Below are positions 1 to 13,005 of a stretch of 64,000 bases of DNA, piece by piece. The stretch covers positions 125,265,885 to 125,329,884 of the forward strand of contig JAHLJT010009436.1 of the NCBI GenBank assembly GCA_031308135.1, read 5' to 3'. The notes below the pieces were generated by a model that was not told the origin of the DNA, did no database searches, and was given only the letters and a program-made list of their open reading frames with translations. The first letter of the stretch is position 1, and the number at the start of each line of letters is the position of its first letter. This DNA is from Acheta domesticus (Eukaryota; Arthropoda; Insecta; Orthoptera; Gryllidae). A program made the position numbers and the translations under genes.

Positions 1-1200
1 CATCACTAGCAATGAAGGGATGCTCGACTTCTGCTCCATTAGCTACACTACCAATTCCCGTTGTAAACTGAGAAGCCCAAGAGCCTGAGAGAAATTTTGA
101 TGGATGTTATTATAAACACAGGTGCGTGAGCGCTCCCCGGCATCTAAGGAAGCATCCATTTCATTAATAAGATACACGCAAGCAGAGCGCATCAAATAAT
201 TTTTTCTTTTAGAACTTTATACTGCAAATAACATTTTTATAAATCAATTGATATGATAAATTGGACATTATCACAAATGCGTCGACGTGAGCTGTCGTCA
301 GAATCCTTTTCAAAAACATTTCTTCCCAACGAAGATCGATTTTAAGTTTCGAAAAATTTTGCCACACGGAGAGTTCATATGGAACTTCAGCTATTCGTTA
401 CAGTGTCTTTGCAAAAACAATAGAATTAAGATTTTTTGCCGAGGACATGCCTTTCGATTCAGTAGCATTTAAAAAAAAATTTAAGGTCGCTTTAAATTCA
501 GTAGCATTGTGAAACGGATGTTCCAGAAATAGTCATTATGTATTGTTTGTTTGTAGATTTCTTAAGACGGATAATTGGCATATAAAGAAAAAATTAAAAT
601 ATTATATATTTTCCTTCAAGGACTTACATAAATCGAGAAATTCGATGACAAATAATTATCTGTATGGAGTTATTTCGAAACAAAAGTTTGAACAATTTGA
701 TAGCCTCTGTAATACAGAACAATATTGTATCCACCATCTTCAATAGTCACTCCACGTGCCACCTAGCTCGCTCAGAAGGTCAGACAAGCAGGAAAATCAA
801 ACCCCTTCACGATGGTGAAGACAGGCGAGGTAATAGCTCAATTTCTTAAATATCTTCTCCTGAGTATCCAACTCCAGCACGCGGCCTTGTGCGTTGAAAC
901 AAAGTACTGATATCCGGTGACCCAGAGGGGCCGTGACGCCTCTCTGCCCTTCATTTCTTTGGTGTAAATTACTTGTCGGCATCAGAAATCATCTGCTTCG
1001 TCCTCCGCCCCTTTACTGCCGCCGGGTCCTTTCCGTGTCCAGTGGAAGATTCCTACAGCTACCCGAGAACCTGCTGGCCAGGTTATCTTCTTGCCCAGTA
1101 ACCTGCTCGCACACTCACTCAAAGTGCCGCCATTCCATCTCTTGTTTCCCGTTCCGCCAGACTATTAAAATGCTCCCGTTCCCATTCGCCAACGTTTAAC
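1..1200. other. Unassigned sequence, AT-rich then moderate GC
   Basis: No recognisable gene. The first 720 bases are AT-rich. From about 720 to 1200 the GC content rises and short open frames occur on both strands, but none has a recognisable domain or a convincing pair of splice sites. Confidence 0.5.
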
Positions 1201-1765
1201 CTCTCTGTTTTATGTTTTTTAGGTATTCTAATGCGGCGGCTCTTAGATACCCACAATTTTGTTCTCTTTTGTGCTGTACATTTCGTTTCTTGCAGAACCT
1301 CAAGCCCTCTTTCTTCTCATTCTCTCCCTTTGCCTCATGTTCCGTTCCTGATAATTACTTCACTCTTTGGCCCATTGATTTTTCTCACGTCTCATCTTTA
1401 CGTTCTCTATCCTCTTTCCCTCCCGACCCTCTCCCTCTCATGTACTCAAGTATTCTCTTTCCGCCCTATCCTCTCGTCTTTATGACATCACGTCTCTCTA
1501 CCCGCATTTCGTCCCATGCCTTCGCTTTCTTAATATCTCACTCTCACTACTAGTTTTATCATTCTGTTACCCCTCTTCCTCATATCTCTCTTATAGATCC
1601 TTCTCACCTTTCCATCACTATTTTGTTTGTTTGACAATAGCATCAAAGTCTGCTCGTCCCCACTCACACATTTACCTACTGCCTTCGCCGCCTTTTCCGT
1701 TTCCTAAATACTTTCCCGTTCTATTTTTCCTCTTCGTGGCTCCGGCCGCTGGACATCTGCCGTCA
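1200..1765. repeat. Polypyrimidine (C/T-rich) low-complexity tract
   Basis: The plus strand is strongly C/T-rich for more than 500 bases, with runs of CTCTCCCT, TTTCCCTCCC and TCTCTC type. Open frames here translate to Ser/Pro/Leu/Phe-rich sequence of the kind any pyrimidine tract gives. It ends where the G-rich island begins. Confidence 0.7.
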
Positions 1766-2085
1766 CAAAGTGAGGCGGGGCAGGGCGGGGTGGGGCGGGG
1801 TGGGGCGGGGCGGACGAAAAAGCCGCGCGTGTTTGGTTGTTCGTTCCTTAACGAGGCGTCCTACGTCTGCGTTCCCGCGGGCGCCCCAGACGCACGTTTT
1901 CCTGTCCGCACGCGGACGCCGCGCCGCGCCGGCCGCTGTTTGTTTTAGACACGTGGCGGCGTGGGGAGTACACGTGGCGACGCAGCCAGACGAGTCTCTT
2001 CGCTGCGGGGCCACGCGAGCGGGAAGGGTGGGGGCGGGGCGGGGAGGGGCGGGCAGGGACACTGAAGGCTACAGAGGACGCTGAG
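1735..2085. other. CpG-dense GC-rich island with G-runs
   Basis: Dense CpG dinucleotides and GGGGCGGGG boxes. The G-runs at 1773-1813 and 2021-2059 contain many groups of three or more G separated by one or two bases, so G-quadruplex formation on the plus strand is plausible, and the boxes match Sp1/KLF-type GC boxes. It could be a promoter island, but no TATA box, initiator or downstream exon could be fixed. The long frames on both strands are GC artefacts. Confidence 0.55.
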
Positions 2086-2109
2086 GTCACATGTCCAGTC
2101 CGATGCACT

Positions 2110-3690
2110 TTGCGAAGAAACCTTATTGAGTGGCTAAATAAATGAAACGATTGATTCAGGCTCGGATGACAAATGAGAGTGTCATATATGTCTTCGATCT
2201 AGGGGAGATAGGTTCGAGTCCTCTCAAGGCATTGCACTGTAAAATCAGGGGTGAAACATTTTTGAACTTATAACTCTATTTCAATCCGAAATAATTATCT
2301 GTTCCTTAATTTCATTTCTACGATTGCCTGGCCATACAAACGTTCCTAGTAGCTTTTTCTGCAATCAGATTGCGTAGGAGCTCTCTGTTGTGTGCTGGGA
2401 AATATTGGTTTCTGCTTCTGAGAGTTCGAGTTAACTAAAATTATTTTTTAAAGATCTCCAAACTGAAGAAAATTATTCAAATGAAGGATCTTTGCAATCG
2501 AATGCAGAAAAATGAAGGTATTGCCTTTCTCTCATTTCCATGTGCAAAGCGCATGAAACTTAAGCAGTTCAGCATGTCTCAATACGTTCGATGAAAGTTT
2601 GTGAGAAAAGAGTTTTCATGACTGAGTTGAAATTATTTCTGTTTACGGAGGGGAGTGTGTTTTGTTGTTGCTTTTTTGTTTTGGGGGGGGGGGCTAATGG
2701 TCGTTTTGACTACCCCTCAAGTCACTCACTAGTTGAAGAAATTAAAGATATGTTCAATTAAATATTCCTTAAGGGTTTTAATAATCTCCTTTCTTATTCA
2801 GGTTCTGAAGGATTCTTTTCTCGAACTATGTGTGAAGGAAGTTTACCGGAACTACTGAAGTTATCGTACTTTTAGTATCTGCAGGAGAGGTAAATATGAA
2901 TTATTTTTCCTTTAAAGGTATTGAAAACACAAAGTATATGTTACTGGAACTTACGTTATTCTTTTTCGTGCTTCACAGTCAAATTAATTGAGAAAGAAAT
3001 ATTTTTTATAAAAATTGGAATGCCTGCTTTAAAAATATGAATATGGAATATGATGGTGGAGTCAGGGGTTACAAAAATACCATATCTTCATTCAATATAA
3101 TTGACAATTCATGTGGAAGTAATATTTAGGCGCTATTTTTCGCTACTATGTCCATTCTGCCATGGTAAATGTACGCTGTAACAGAGAAGACGAAATAGTA
3201 CTCTCAGAATACTAGATATGGACTTGAGATATCATTTGTCGCGTCAACAGCATTTCAGGTTGGTGGCATTTTTCATCAGCTTAATTCGTAGAGTCACATT
3301 ACATTGTCTTTTGATTCAGAGAATGTGCAATCAAGTCTAAAAGAGTCCAATTAGAGAATCCAAATGTTTCAAAGAACATATATGAGCGACGAGTACCAAA
3401 ATTGAATGTAATATGAAAAATACGTGTTTCAACATATGATTATAAATGTGATTGAAGGAGTTGTTTACTATAAGATACAATGTAACAATATTATAAAAAT
3501 TGGATGTATTTGTTACGTATAGAAATTGCAAAGCAGACGCTGCAGTAAAATGAGTATGAAAGCAAACGTACATGATTAATCATGATGATCTTTTCTGCAC
3601 TTCCCACACTAATGATGCATATTATAAAATTCGAAGCACGTTCTGCAACATAGAAAAATGGTAGCAGGAGTTGCACCGTCTGAGAAGGAA
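2110..3690. other. AT-rich spacer, no gene seen
   Basis: AT-rich non-coding sequence. One isolated B-box-like string (GGTTCGAGTCC) lies at about 2212-2222 and could be a SINE scrap, but no matching A box or body was found. A run of about ten G sits near 2684. Confidence 0.45.
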
Positions 3691-3900
3691 ATAGGCCGGA
3701 CGACTGCCGTGCGTGTGCCGGTCGGCAGGTGCGGCAGCCCGCGGTGGGAGTGTGTTGGTGCGTGTTGTCTGACATGAGAACGACCCTGAGCGAAGTCCCC
3801 GCAGCAGCCATTGTACTTTCACTGTCTGGCGATCTGACGTCGTCACTACGTCCACCACAGCCAACGCCACATGAATCGAAGCCAGCGCCGGCACCTCCAC
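3690..3900. other. Short GC-rich island
   Basis: GC- and CpG-richer than its flanks. Open frames on both strands have no recognisable domain. It leads directly into the CA-rich low-complexity tract. Confidence 0.35.
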
Positions 3901-4540
3901 TACCAGTACTTTCTCACTACCATCATCACCACTGCCTTACCATTCCAATAGTCTACCACCTCGTCGCCACTTGTACGAGTACCACGGCGCTACCTGTACG
4001 AGCACAATTATGTTTCCACACTATGTTTCCACAATAATCACCATCACTATTTTCACACTACTTCAATTAATACTATACCTCTTCATCTATTTCCACTATC
4101 ACTCTTAGCACTAACACCACCACTGCTCCCGCTACCTCTACATCATCAACATTATCACCACCACCATCAACACCCCACCCAAATATCACCGCTCTCAGCA
4201 CCACCATCACCGCTACCATCACCACCACCATCATTGCTGCTACCACCATCACCGCTATCACCCCCGCGCTACCACAAGCACCGCTACCACCATCACCATC
4301 AACACCAACACCACCACTCAAACCCCTATAGTCGATACTGTCAATGCTATTCCTACTATTGCTACTTTTTCCATAGTCAATTTTATCGCCAGTGCTGACT
4401 GCCCTATCGCCAGATGACGCGGGAGTGCGCCACTAGTACCGTACCTGTCGCTTCTTCCTAAAGTACCACCATTACTGCCAACACCACCACCACATCACGA
4501 TCACTTTTATTCTCAGTAACATTCCTATCAGCCCAAGCAT
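3895..4540. repeat. Degenerate (CAY/ACC)n low-complexity tract
   Basis: Extended imperfect repetition of CAC, CAT, ACC and TCACC triplets, densest at 4080-4330. The minus-strand open frame at 4073-4321 is Val/Gly/Asp-rich and simply mirrors the repeat, so I do not call it a gene. Confidence 0.75.
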
Positions 4541-4960
4541 TCCCCTCTTCTCCCCATACCTTATTTCATTTTCCCTCATACCACTACCGTTGCTCTCATT
4601 CTACCACACTACTCAAGACATCACCTGCACCTCGATTTTGATGTCTTTGGCACAAGCTTCTCTCCCTCTTCTCTTCTACAACACGTATTCGTTATCCCTC
4701 TCCAGCTCGATCTCTTTCTGTTCATATTCCTTCTTCAACTTCTCACTCTCTCCCTCCTTGTCCACCTTTCACCCTGATCACCGTGTATGTTGATCCCACT
4801 TTTTCTTCTTCGCCTCCAGAACCAGCGTCACAGCCATCTCAAGCCGCCCTTCGCCACCGGCTCCCTCGGCCCGGCGCGACGCCCACATACGGCCTTCGTG
4901 TGGGTTATGGTTGCACGCACGAGCTATGTGTGTCGCTTGACCGACCCCACAATTAAGTAG
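4540..4960. other. Pyrimidine-rich then GC-rich segment
   Basis: C/T-rich (CTCTCCCTC type) to about 4800, then GC-richer to about 4960 with several CpGs. No gene recognised. Confidence 0.4.
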
Positions 4961-6890
4961 TCTTTGTGCGTACTTACTCAGGTATTTGAAAGGGGAAATT
5001 TAACACACCGTCGGGAATTGCTGACAAGGTCGAAGAGTTGACCATTCCACTGTTAAATGTAAGGCAGTGTATGAGGGTAATAAAAGTAGGAAAGTGAAAT
5101 AAACGAATTCATGGATGCAATATTGCTATTCTTAGAATGTCACTCAATACGAGAGAAATGAACTTCTGTTTTTAAAGGGAATCACATTTTATTCCCTAGA
5201 ATGTACTTCAGCGCTAATAGAGTAAACATTGTTTTCATTTTTCTGGAACTTTCTCGGTGTACTGGCAGTCGAATCGTTAGTACTGAAATCATACTTATTG
5301 AGGGTAATTAAATGACTTTCTACAATAAGCAAGTGAATGTTCAAATATGCTATTGACTATTCGTTGTAACACGCTCCAAAACAGTATAGATTTGTGACAA
5401 AAAAGATAAATCATTATCTAAATATGGCCATCCTGTTGATGGTTTGGACGTCGTTGTGATAACTATTTATAAATGATATCATTCCTTCTTCTTTTCATGT
5501 AGTAATTGTTGTCATGAATTGAAAGACAATATTACTTTCTTGTTATTTGTCAATGACGCCCATCTGTATTAATTAAGAAAACCAATGAACAAGTGATTGC
5601 TGATAATTAGTTTGAAAGTTTTTTCATCATTTAGTTGTTTTGTGAAAATACATAGTCAAATCTTCACATACAAGTTCAAATCATACAATCAAAAATGACA
5701 GGTTATCTTATTGACTTACTCGCAGTTGAATAATTGACCGATTTTTAAACAGTGAATTGAAATGCATGTCTTTCATAATTTGCTCTGCCATTCAGGCATT
5801 TGGGATGAGAGAAAGTCTGTTAAAATGCTAAGTGGCCAAATAAGTGACAACAAAAAAGATGTATCCCTCTCGTCTTTCGATCAGACAGAAATGTAACTGA
5901 TAGGTAAACGCTTCCTTTAGATTTGAATCAGAAAAGCAAGTTGCAAGAAATTATTGCATTCTTTCGTTCGTTTGCACCACAATAAAGTAGAACTTATGTC
6001 GATATACATTTTCATGGCGTAGCGTGCAATATTACAATTAACGAATTCTCCATAGTACTCTTAATACTTCTCCCCCTATCCGCGCCTTTTCTTCTTCCTC
6101 TTCTTCTTCTTCTCCTTTTCACTGTAATACTTCTAATTCTTCTTCGCCTTCTAATTCTCCTACAGCCCAGTTCGAGTAGTGGTCTAACATTTGAGTGATT
6201 TGAGTGCTCACGGTGCTTCTGGAGTTTCTCTGCATCATTGAGGATGAACCAAAAGGGGGATAAGTCCATCTTCCAGCTCTATGGAAGGAAGAATTGCGTG
6301 TGGTTGAATGTACTGCTCCCCCAATCAACTCAAATCATCGGGAGGGAATCATTGGTATCGTCCGAACCGGTTGTTTTAACTGATGTAGAAAATTCTTTGA
6401 GACTCAACATCATGATTTCTCCGGATATAAAGTGACAGGTGTAGAGTCGTGTCTTCTGAATAATCTGAATAACCTCTCTATACTTTTATACAGCCACTCT
6501 AAGATACAGATTGTTGTTGGTGCTCAACGTTTAGAACTTCAGGATATGATTTCTCTTTTTAATATGTTGAAGGTAATACAGTCGAGAAACTAGTAAGTGT
6601 TTTAATTACAATATTTAATAGCAGGAATATTGTGAACAACATTTGAGCACAGAGGGCGGTGGAGAAAGTGTGCCTGTGAAGAAATAACTTATGCCCCTTT
6701 GCTTCGTTACATTGATCACAGATGTTGCAAGTCTGGTCTGTCTCTCTTTCTCTTAGGAGGAGATTGTCGTAACACCAGAGAATAATGATCAACAGTGAGC
6801 AAACAAGAGAATGTACAACATAGTATCTCATGCTGGGAACTTTTGCGAAGCGACAGTAACATGCATTTTAATTAAAATATAACTCATGTT
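4960..6890. other. AT-rich spacer with a CTT tract
   Basis: AT-rich non-coding sequence. An imperfect (CTT)n tract lies at about 6080-6150 and gives Arg-rich frames on the minus strand. No conserved open frame was found. Confidence 0.45.
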
Positions 6891-6892
6891 CA

Positions 6893-7055
6893 CTACTATC
6901 CGGCATGTGTGATTCGAGTCCCGCCGTGGGCCTGATTGTCTCTTGCCTTTCATGTATATGTGTTGTCGGGGAAGGCCTTGTAAGCTGACTACAGACCGAG
7001 GAACCCGCAAGTGTGTCTAGTGTAAAGTTTAATACGCATTCCTATGAGGGCCGTA
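6893..7055 (+). mobile_element. tRNA-derived SINE, family A, 5'-truncated
   Basis: A B-box-like GATTCGAGTCCC at about 6910 is followed by a body matching the full copy at 34866-35108: the shared blocks include CATGTATATG, GTTGTCG, the GAGGAACCCGCAAGTGTG block and a GTGTCTAGTGTA end. The A box is missing, so the copy is truncated or eroded at its 5' side. Assignment rests on the match between the two copies in this window; the family name is mine. Confidence 0.7.
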
Positions 7056-9728
7056 GGGGGTACACGACGCGGATAGCCGAAATCCGGCATTTTCTGAAAG
7101 CTGGTAAAAGCCCCCGGAAGGAAAAATGTAACAACAATTGTGATGTATTTACTAAAACTATTGTTATCGAAATGTAATTGTTAAATGACAATTTTGTTCT
7201 GTTTGTAGCTATTACCAATTTCAAATGTTAATTTTGTGGATGAAAGTAAATAGAACACGTATTATTCTCTCAAGACAAATGATTGCTAAGAAATAACATA
7301 CAAATTCGACTAAGTTTCAGAAGCATTTCTAAAATTTAAACCTCATGCTGCTTCTTAGTGTCGCCGTGTGTCGTGGTAAAGTACCGGGGAGTGCCAGCTG
7401 GGCTCCGTGGACATCGCGCGGTGGGTCGGATACCGCGATGTTTTACGATGATGTCGTTGGCGTGAACTGGTCCTGGCGATCGGGCTTCAGTCTACTGGTT
7501 ATAAATACAGTTGTAACGAGTACCTGTTTCTAGTCCCTGCAGTTTACTGCTTTAATTATATGAGAAACAGACGGTCTGTTCGCCCTTCCCCCACTCAATC
7601 CAACCCAGTGTGTTCTTTACACTAAAAGTAAATTAGGAAGATAACTCTGTATGATTGTCGTAAAAAGAAAGTGACTAGAAAATATTAATACCAGGCGTTT
7701 ATGAAACGAAGTCTGTCACATAGTAATGACGCTCGTAAATTGCATTGGGACATTACCAAACTACAAAATAGTACGGATATTATTTCTTAAACTTGTCTAT
7801 TAGTTGTCTATTAGTATAATATCACTAGTTATTATTTTATTGTTGTCCTTAGTTTATTTGTATTATGCATCTGTTTATTGAATATTTGTAAGAATTGTTT
7901 CTTTTAACTTTCATATTTGTTCTACATAAGTGGAAGGCAGTTGAGTTGCTTTCTCATACTTCTTTTAGAGTTACGAATAATAATCTTAACAATGTCTGAA
8001 ACATGGGTTTAATTTTAAACATTTCAATAGTTTTAGAGAATGACATTCGAAATTTTTCTCTGCATTCGTAAGCATTGCACTTCCATATTCTCAATTGCTA
8101 TCTATTTGATACCTGACGTACTACACATTTCTAAGCGGTGCAGGAAACAACTGAAGCTACTTTATTTAGTTGAATCATTAAATAATTGAACCATAAAAAT
8201 TAGATGTACTACTTCTCTAACAGTTGATGATACGATGCAAAACCAGTAAGACGAATTCCTAAGGAGCAAAGATAACAATTAAGTGGCATTGGCAACTTAC
8301 TTTTCTCATCTCCGTACGTTGAATGAAAAAAAGTATAAATTCATGGTTGCTTGTCACATGATTGAACTATATCGTAATTGTCTAGCTGTTAAAACATAAT
8401 TTATAATTATTACGGTAATAAATGATAATTTATTGATCTTTTCATTTTGTAAAATGAGGAGGATTGCGGTTGGCCAACGAATTAAGTTTAAATAACAAAA
8501 TATACTTTAAGAACTCTATACCTATATTTCCAATGCTATTCAGTTATTAATACCCGTGTAAGTGAAGCCAAGAGTTGCGCTTGCCGCCATCTTACCTTCT
8601 CCCTCGTGACTTCACTTGTAGGGTTAGCACTGCGAATCTTTTTCTAGTATGTATCTGTGGATATCGACGAAATGAACAAAAGACGGTAGATTAGCAACCG
8701 TTCTATTAATTTTCAGTTATTAAAATTTAGTGTTTATATTCAAAAACATGTGAAAAAGAGCACGTTATAACACAACTAAGGTTCACTACCTTTTATTTTA
8801 AGAAAAATGACAGTGTTATTAATGAGTGAAATTACCAATAGGTATCCCAATTTTTATTTCGAATTAGGTAAATGTGACTATTAGAGGAAAATAAGTTATA
8901 ATTTAATTTCTAAAATAAACTAGTGGTGCTACAGAATAGCACAGACTTTTTCGCATTAGTTTTCTATTTCCCTTGGTCTCGGCTAGCTATTTGGGCTTGC
9001 CACATACTCTTGCGAGCTGCTATCTATCGCCGCCCAAAGTACATTTTTTAAAATGTTTTTAATTTGCCGGTTTCGTATTAGTAGAACGGAAAAATAATTT
9101 GAAGAATAAAAAAAACAGTAATAAATGCCAATTTCCTTGAAAAAATTGGAACCGTTTTTAAGAAAATGACTTTTAAGCGCTACTGTAAATTGGAAATCTT
9201 TTTCACAGAAAACTTATGAGTTTTCGAAAACCTTCAGTACCAGTCATTTGAAGCACTTTAACTCACAAAGCTTTTATTTTTCACGTTAAATACATTAATT
9301 AATAAAAGGAACTATAAACATTAGCATAATGTTTACTAATCTTCGTGAAAAAATTGTTAATTTTTTCAAAGACAACTTATGCCAGCTTAAACTAGTGTAT
9401 TGCTTACAGAACTTCTAAACACATTTATTAGCAATTCAACTACTTTTATTGAAAAGATTTTTTATAAAATGAATCCAACATTTACCTAGTCAATATAAAT
9501 TGCAATTAATTCTGTGCATAATCTTTTATATGAGCTTCCTAAATGTAAATTGCAATTTCATAACCTTTAATTACACAGTCATTCACATACATTCAATTTC
9601 ATGGTGTGTGGATACGAGATAAGTCATAATAAAAGTAAGTTTGAAGACATTTAAAATAGTAAAAAGTACTCTTTAACGAAATGTTAACATATGCATTGAT
9701 AAGGAAGCTTCCGCGGCCGGAGTCATTG
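7056..9728. other. AT-rich spacer
   Basis: Mostly AT-rich and non-coding. A small GC-rich patch at 7350-7530 has a 62-codon open frame without a recognisable domain or splice sites. Nothing else could be assigned. Confidence 0.45.
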
Positions 9729-9845
9729 TATTCTTGGCTGTCCGGGATGAGCCGCGTCTGAGTCGATGGAGCTGACGTTTCGGTCATCTTGCTGTGGGCT
9801 TCTTCAGAGCAATTTTGCAGTATATGCTGCGAACAGCCAAGAATA
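9729..9845. mobile_element. Small fold-back element with 13-bp inverted ends
   Basis: The ends TATTCTTGGCTGT (9729-9741) and ACAGCCAAGAATA (9833-9845) are perfect inverted repeats. The GC-rich interior contains, on the minus strand at 9774-9807, the motif CTGAAGAAG...GACCGAAACGTC. This looks like a miniature repeat or the end of a larger element. It supplies part of a spurious 120-codon minus-strand frame. Confidence 0.6.
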
Positions 9846-10134
9846 TAAGTGACCTTTCGTTCAATGAATATATGTATGTTCCATACCTCGCAATACGGAC
9901 ACAAATAATGATTATCAAATTTGTGTCGAATAATTTCTAAAAGTCTAAATTGTAAACACAAGTACTACTAAATAAAACATCTTTACCTTATCTCTGCCAC
10001 CATGTCGTAGTTCACCAACAATGTACTTTTCAAATATCCATTGCGGCATTGTTGCGCAAATTTCAATACAGCTTTGCGGATTGCTTGAACGAAATAATTA
10101 TATTGTAATTACATATTACTAGGAAAACACAGCA

Positions 10135-10250
10135 GACGCTGTTTCTCCCTCTTTCCCCTCTCATCTCCGTTTCCCACTGTCTCTCCCTCCCTTCCTCACC
10201 CTGTCCCTGTGTGTCTCTGTCGCTGCCGCTCTCTTCCCTCTCATTCAAAT
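10135..10250. repeat. Polypyrimidine tract
   Basis: Nearly uninterrupted C/T with CTCCCTC and GTGTCTCTGTC units. The minus-strand Glu/Arg-rich frame across it is a product of the tract. Confidence 0.7.
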
Positions 10251-10509
10251 TTACTTGCAGATTCTGCACGTCTCTGAGTAGGTGAAGTAATATCGGGAAT
10301 CGCCGTACCAGCAAACATGTAATAGAATGTTCAGGAACAGTTAATTCTGTAGATTACGGTGTGAGAAACGTTTCTTTGAGGCCTTAGGCCTCAAAATTTT
10401 AGTTTATAAGGCCCTAGAACGCCTCGTTTAGGAGTTATGTAACCATATACATTCAAAATGCTGCCGAGTGTGTTGCAGGTTGTATTTGACGTGAATATGT
10501 AGTGAATAT

Positions 10510-10690
10510 GTAGCGCCATGTAGTGGAGTTACAACAGAATTAACAACACATAAACCTTTTCGGTGAAAAAAACACGTAGAAGTGCCAACTTTCATGGAGA
10601 TCGGTCCAACGGTGTTGGAGTTTTGCTCTTATATACATACTAACATCCTGTTTTATATATATAATTATAATTATATATTATATATTAGAA
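10510..10690 (+). mobile_element. Probable 3' tail of a LINE or related repeat
   Basis: The string around 10585-10650 (CTTTCATGGAGATCGGTCCA, then GGTGTTGGAG, then TATACATACTAACATCCTG and a TATATA run) resembles the 3' ends of several arthropod LINE families, which typically read 'ATCGGTTnAGCGGTTnnGGAG' before a simple-repeat tail. No reverse transcriptase was seen upstream. The family is not assigned. Confidence 0.4.
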
Positions 10691-10750
10691 TTGTAATTGT
10701 ATATTATAATTATAATCCTACATTATGATTGTAATTATTTATTATAAAGT
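10650..10750. repeat. TATAATTA-type simple repeat
   Basis: Imperfect repetition of ATATTATAATTATA units next to the possible LINE tail. Confidence 0.7.
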
Positions 10751-11019
10751 ACCATTTTTGTTCGATACATTAATCTCGTCGAATCCTATTTGCTTTATAA
10801 TCGTCCTAAATACAAAGAGTAACATTCTTTGTATTTAAGCTAAGACAGCCAGTTATTGTACACTTTATAAAATTTGATGTATTTAAAATAATGCATTTTC
10901 TTTATTTATTCTCTAAATTTCAGGGTTCTAAAATAGGGCGACGAATTGTCACGCCCAATTACTCCACAAATATGCATATTTTGGAAAAATTCAATATGTT
11001 CTATTTGAAGATCTGTTTC

Positions 11020-11860
11020 TGATGAATACATTTAATTAAGAAAAACAAATGTATCTTCAAAATTGTAGTTGTAGGAAGAGGCCGAATTTTTTAAAATTTT
11101 TGCAAACTCGGGCATTTCAACGAACATGAAATCTGCACCATTCCCTTAAGCTTTCTTTATTCTATCTATGATCCCAATTTAATAAAAATACTGTATGGCT
11201 TTTAAGAAAACATGGTTTAAACAACATAAAAATTGGCTATGTTTGACACAACATTTCGCAAGATATACTAATGTTTTTGAAAAATTTAACACGACCTTAT
11301 TTGCTGCTTTGATGAACACATTTTATTAAGAAAAAAATGTATCTTCATAATTGTAGTCGTAGGAAGATGTCGAAAAAATTTTGAATTTTTTCAATTTTCG
11401 AAAAATCATATTTTTAACCAAAATGTGACCTGCGCCACTTTCTTAAATGATCTTCAGACAATCCGAGAAAAAAAATAGTGAAAATTGTTGAAAATGTCCC
11501 TGGAGCTTCATGTAAAGTACCCCCAGAATTAAAATATCGTTTTCAAATTCAAGGGGCCACGAGATCAGTCAGATTGATTGGGGAATATCAATTTTGGAGA
11601 AAATTGGAAGAATCGGTTTAGTCGCTAGCGTCCTTCACAGACGGACGGATAGACGGACAGACGGATGGACAGACGGACGGGCAGACAGACATTTTGCCGT
11701 CAATCGATTTTTCGGTATCAAAGAGTCATAAAACGTGGATTCTGGTTGCATCATGTGTTAGAGGAGTTTTTTCTAAATTTAGCAACTGGAGTTACCCACT
11801 TTTTCGTTACAGGGCTCTGTAATAAGAGTTTTTCTGTCGAAAACCCGACGTTTTTTCTCG
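11020..11860 (+). mobile_element. Dispersed inverted-repeat element, family D, with internal subrepeats
   Basis: This region matches, in opposite orientation, the copies at 20650 and 40400. Two internal subrepeats start at about 11052 and 11340 (TATCTTCAAAATTGTAGTTG versus TATCTTCATAATTGTAGTCG), a spacing of 288 bp. Then come a conserved block with AAGGGGCCACGAGATC and GTCGCTAGCG, a (GACG)n-type tract at 11640-11690, and an end block with CACTTTTTCGTTACAGGGC at about 11797-11815. Unlike the 40.4 kb copy, I could not find the opposite terminal repeat, so this copy is partial. It appears non-coding. Confidence 0.65.
11640..11692 (+). repeat. (GACG/GACA)n tetranucleotide tract
   Basis: Tandem GACGGACGGATAGACGGACA-type units inside the family D element. 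Confidence 0.85.
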
Positions 11861-11869
11861 CAGCATAAC

Positions 11870-13005
11870 TTTCTTATACTACGTATACACTTCATATATA
11901 CGTACGTATACGAGAAAGTAAAAATGTAATTCATAGAGTATTTTTTTGTGTAGCAGATGAAGCGTAAACATTCTTTTATCAATAAAGGATATCGCGAATA
12001 GAAGAAAATTCAATTCATTATGTTAAAAATAATTTATTAAAGAAACATAAGATTCTATCAAAATTCCTATAACGTAAGAAACTTGAGAAAATTGTAGTAG
12101 ATATCTTGAAAAAAAAATTGTTCTTAGCAGGGGTGCTTTTAGAAGTTTTAAAACAAAATCGCTCTTCTTCCATTTTATTGTCCTTGATAGTCGATCACTC
12201 GTAATTAATGAACCCCATTTCATACTGAGCAATATCGGTTTCTGTGCCCTAGAGATTGATTCTAGATTGTCGAATTCTATCATTTTCAAAATAACAGAAT
12301 GTATAGGTTAATGTTCAAAGAAAAAGTAAAATAATTTATATGACTTCATTTAACATGATCTAAACAGATTGTATCAAGGGAAGGAAATGGGCTAAAGAAT
12401 TTTTCGTCCAACTTTCTCTTAGTTCGACTGTGATTTACAGATGTTTGCGAAAACGAGAAAAGAAAAAAGTCCCATCTAGACGGAGTCGCCTCAGTGTTCG
12501 GAGTGACAGATGAGGTCAGGCAAAGTTTTCTCGAGGTCAGCGCCCCCTCGCGGTCATCACTGTTTCCGAAAACAACTTGCCTGGAAGGGGATACGCAGCT
12601 TCTTGTTCCTCTTGACATCCTCACTAATATCTCTGTGCTCGATGCTTTGTACTTCGAATCTTGCCGTTTGCGTGTAAAGCGGAAGTCTTCTGAGTTCTTT
12701 GGTAGTTGTGTTATTATTTGTTGTGAAGGGAATTTCATAATAAGGGTATGCAGACTAATATAATAAGCAAATTCATTTGTTCGTTTTTAATGAATTGAAT
12801 CTTATTATATTTTAATAATTACGATAAACCAAATTAAAATTTTAGTTTAGAGTCGTTTAGTAAGTACCTTGGAAAAATATTTAAAATATACGTTTGAGGT
12901 AACTTCATTGTGTACTGTCAGCTTTTGTAAAATCACTGATGTTGAAGAAAATAATCTACAAGCTTTTAAATCCATTTTAATATTTAGTAAGTGTTAACTT
13001 GTTTT
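11870..13005. other. AT-rich spacer, no gene seen
   Basis: Open frames at 12346-12738 (minus) and 12494-12763 (plus) overlap each other and show no recognisable domain. Confidence 0.4.

Noticed and set aside
4073..4321. Val/Gly-rich minus-strand frame with membrane-like hydrophobicity
   Set aside because: Mirror of the (CAY/ACC)n tract.
9599..9961. 120-codon minus-strand frame
   Set aside because: Its central part is the fold-back element at 9729-9845 and the flanks are AT-rich noise.
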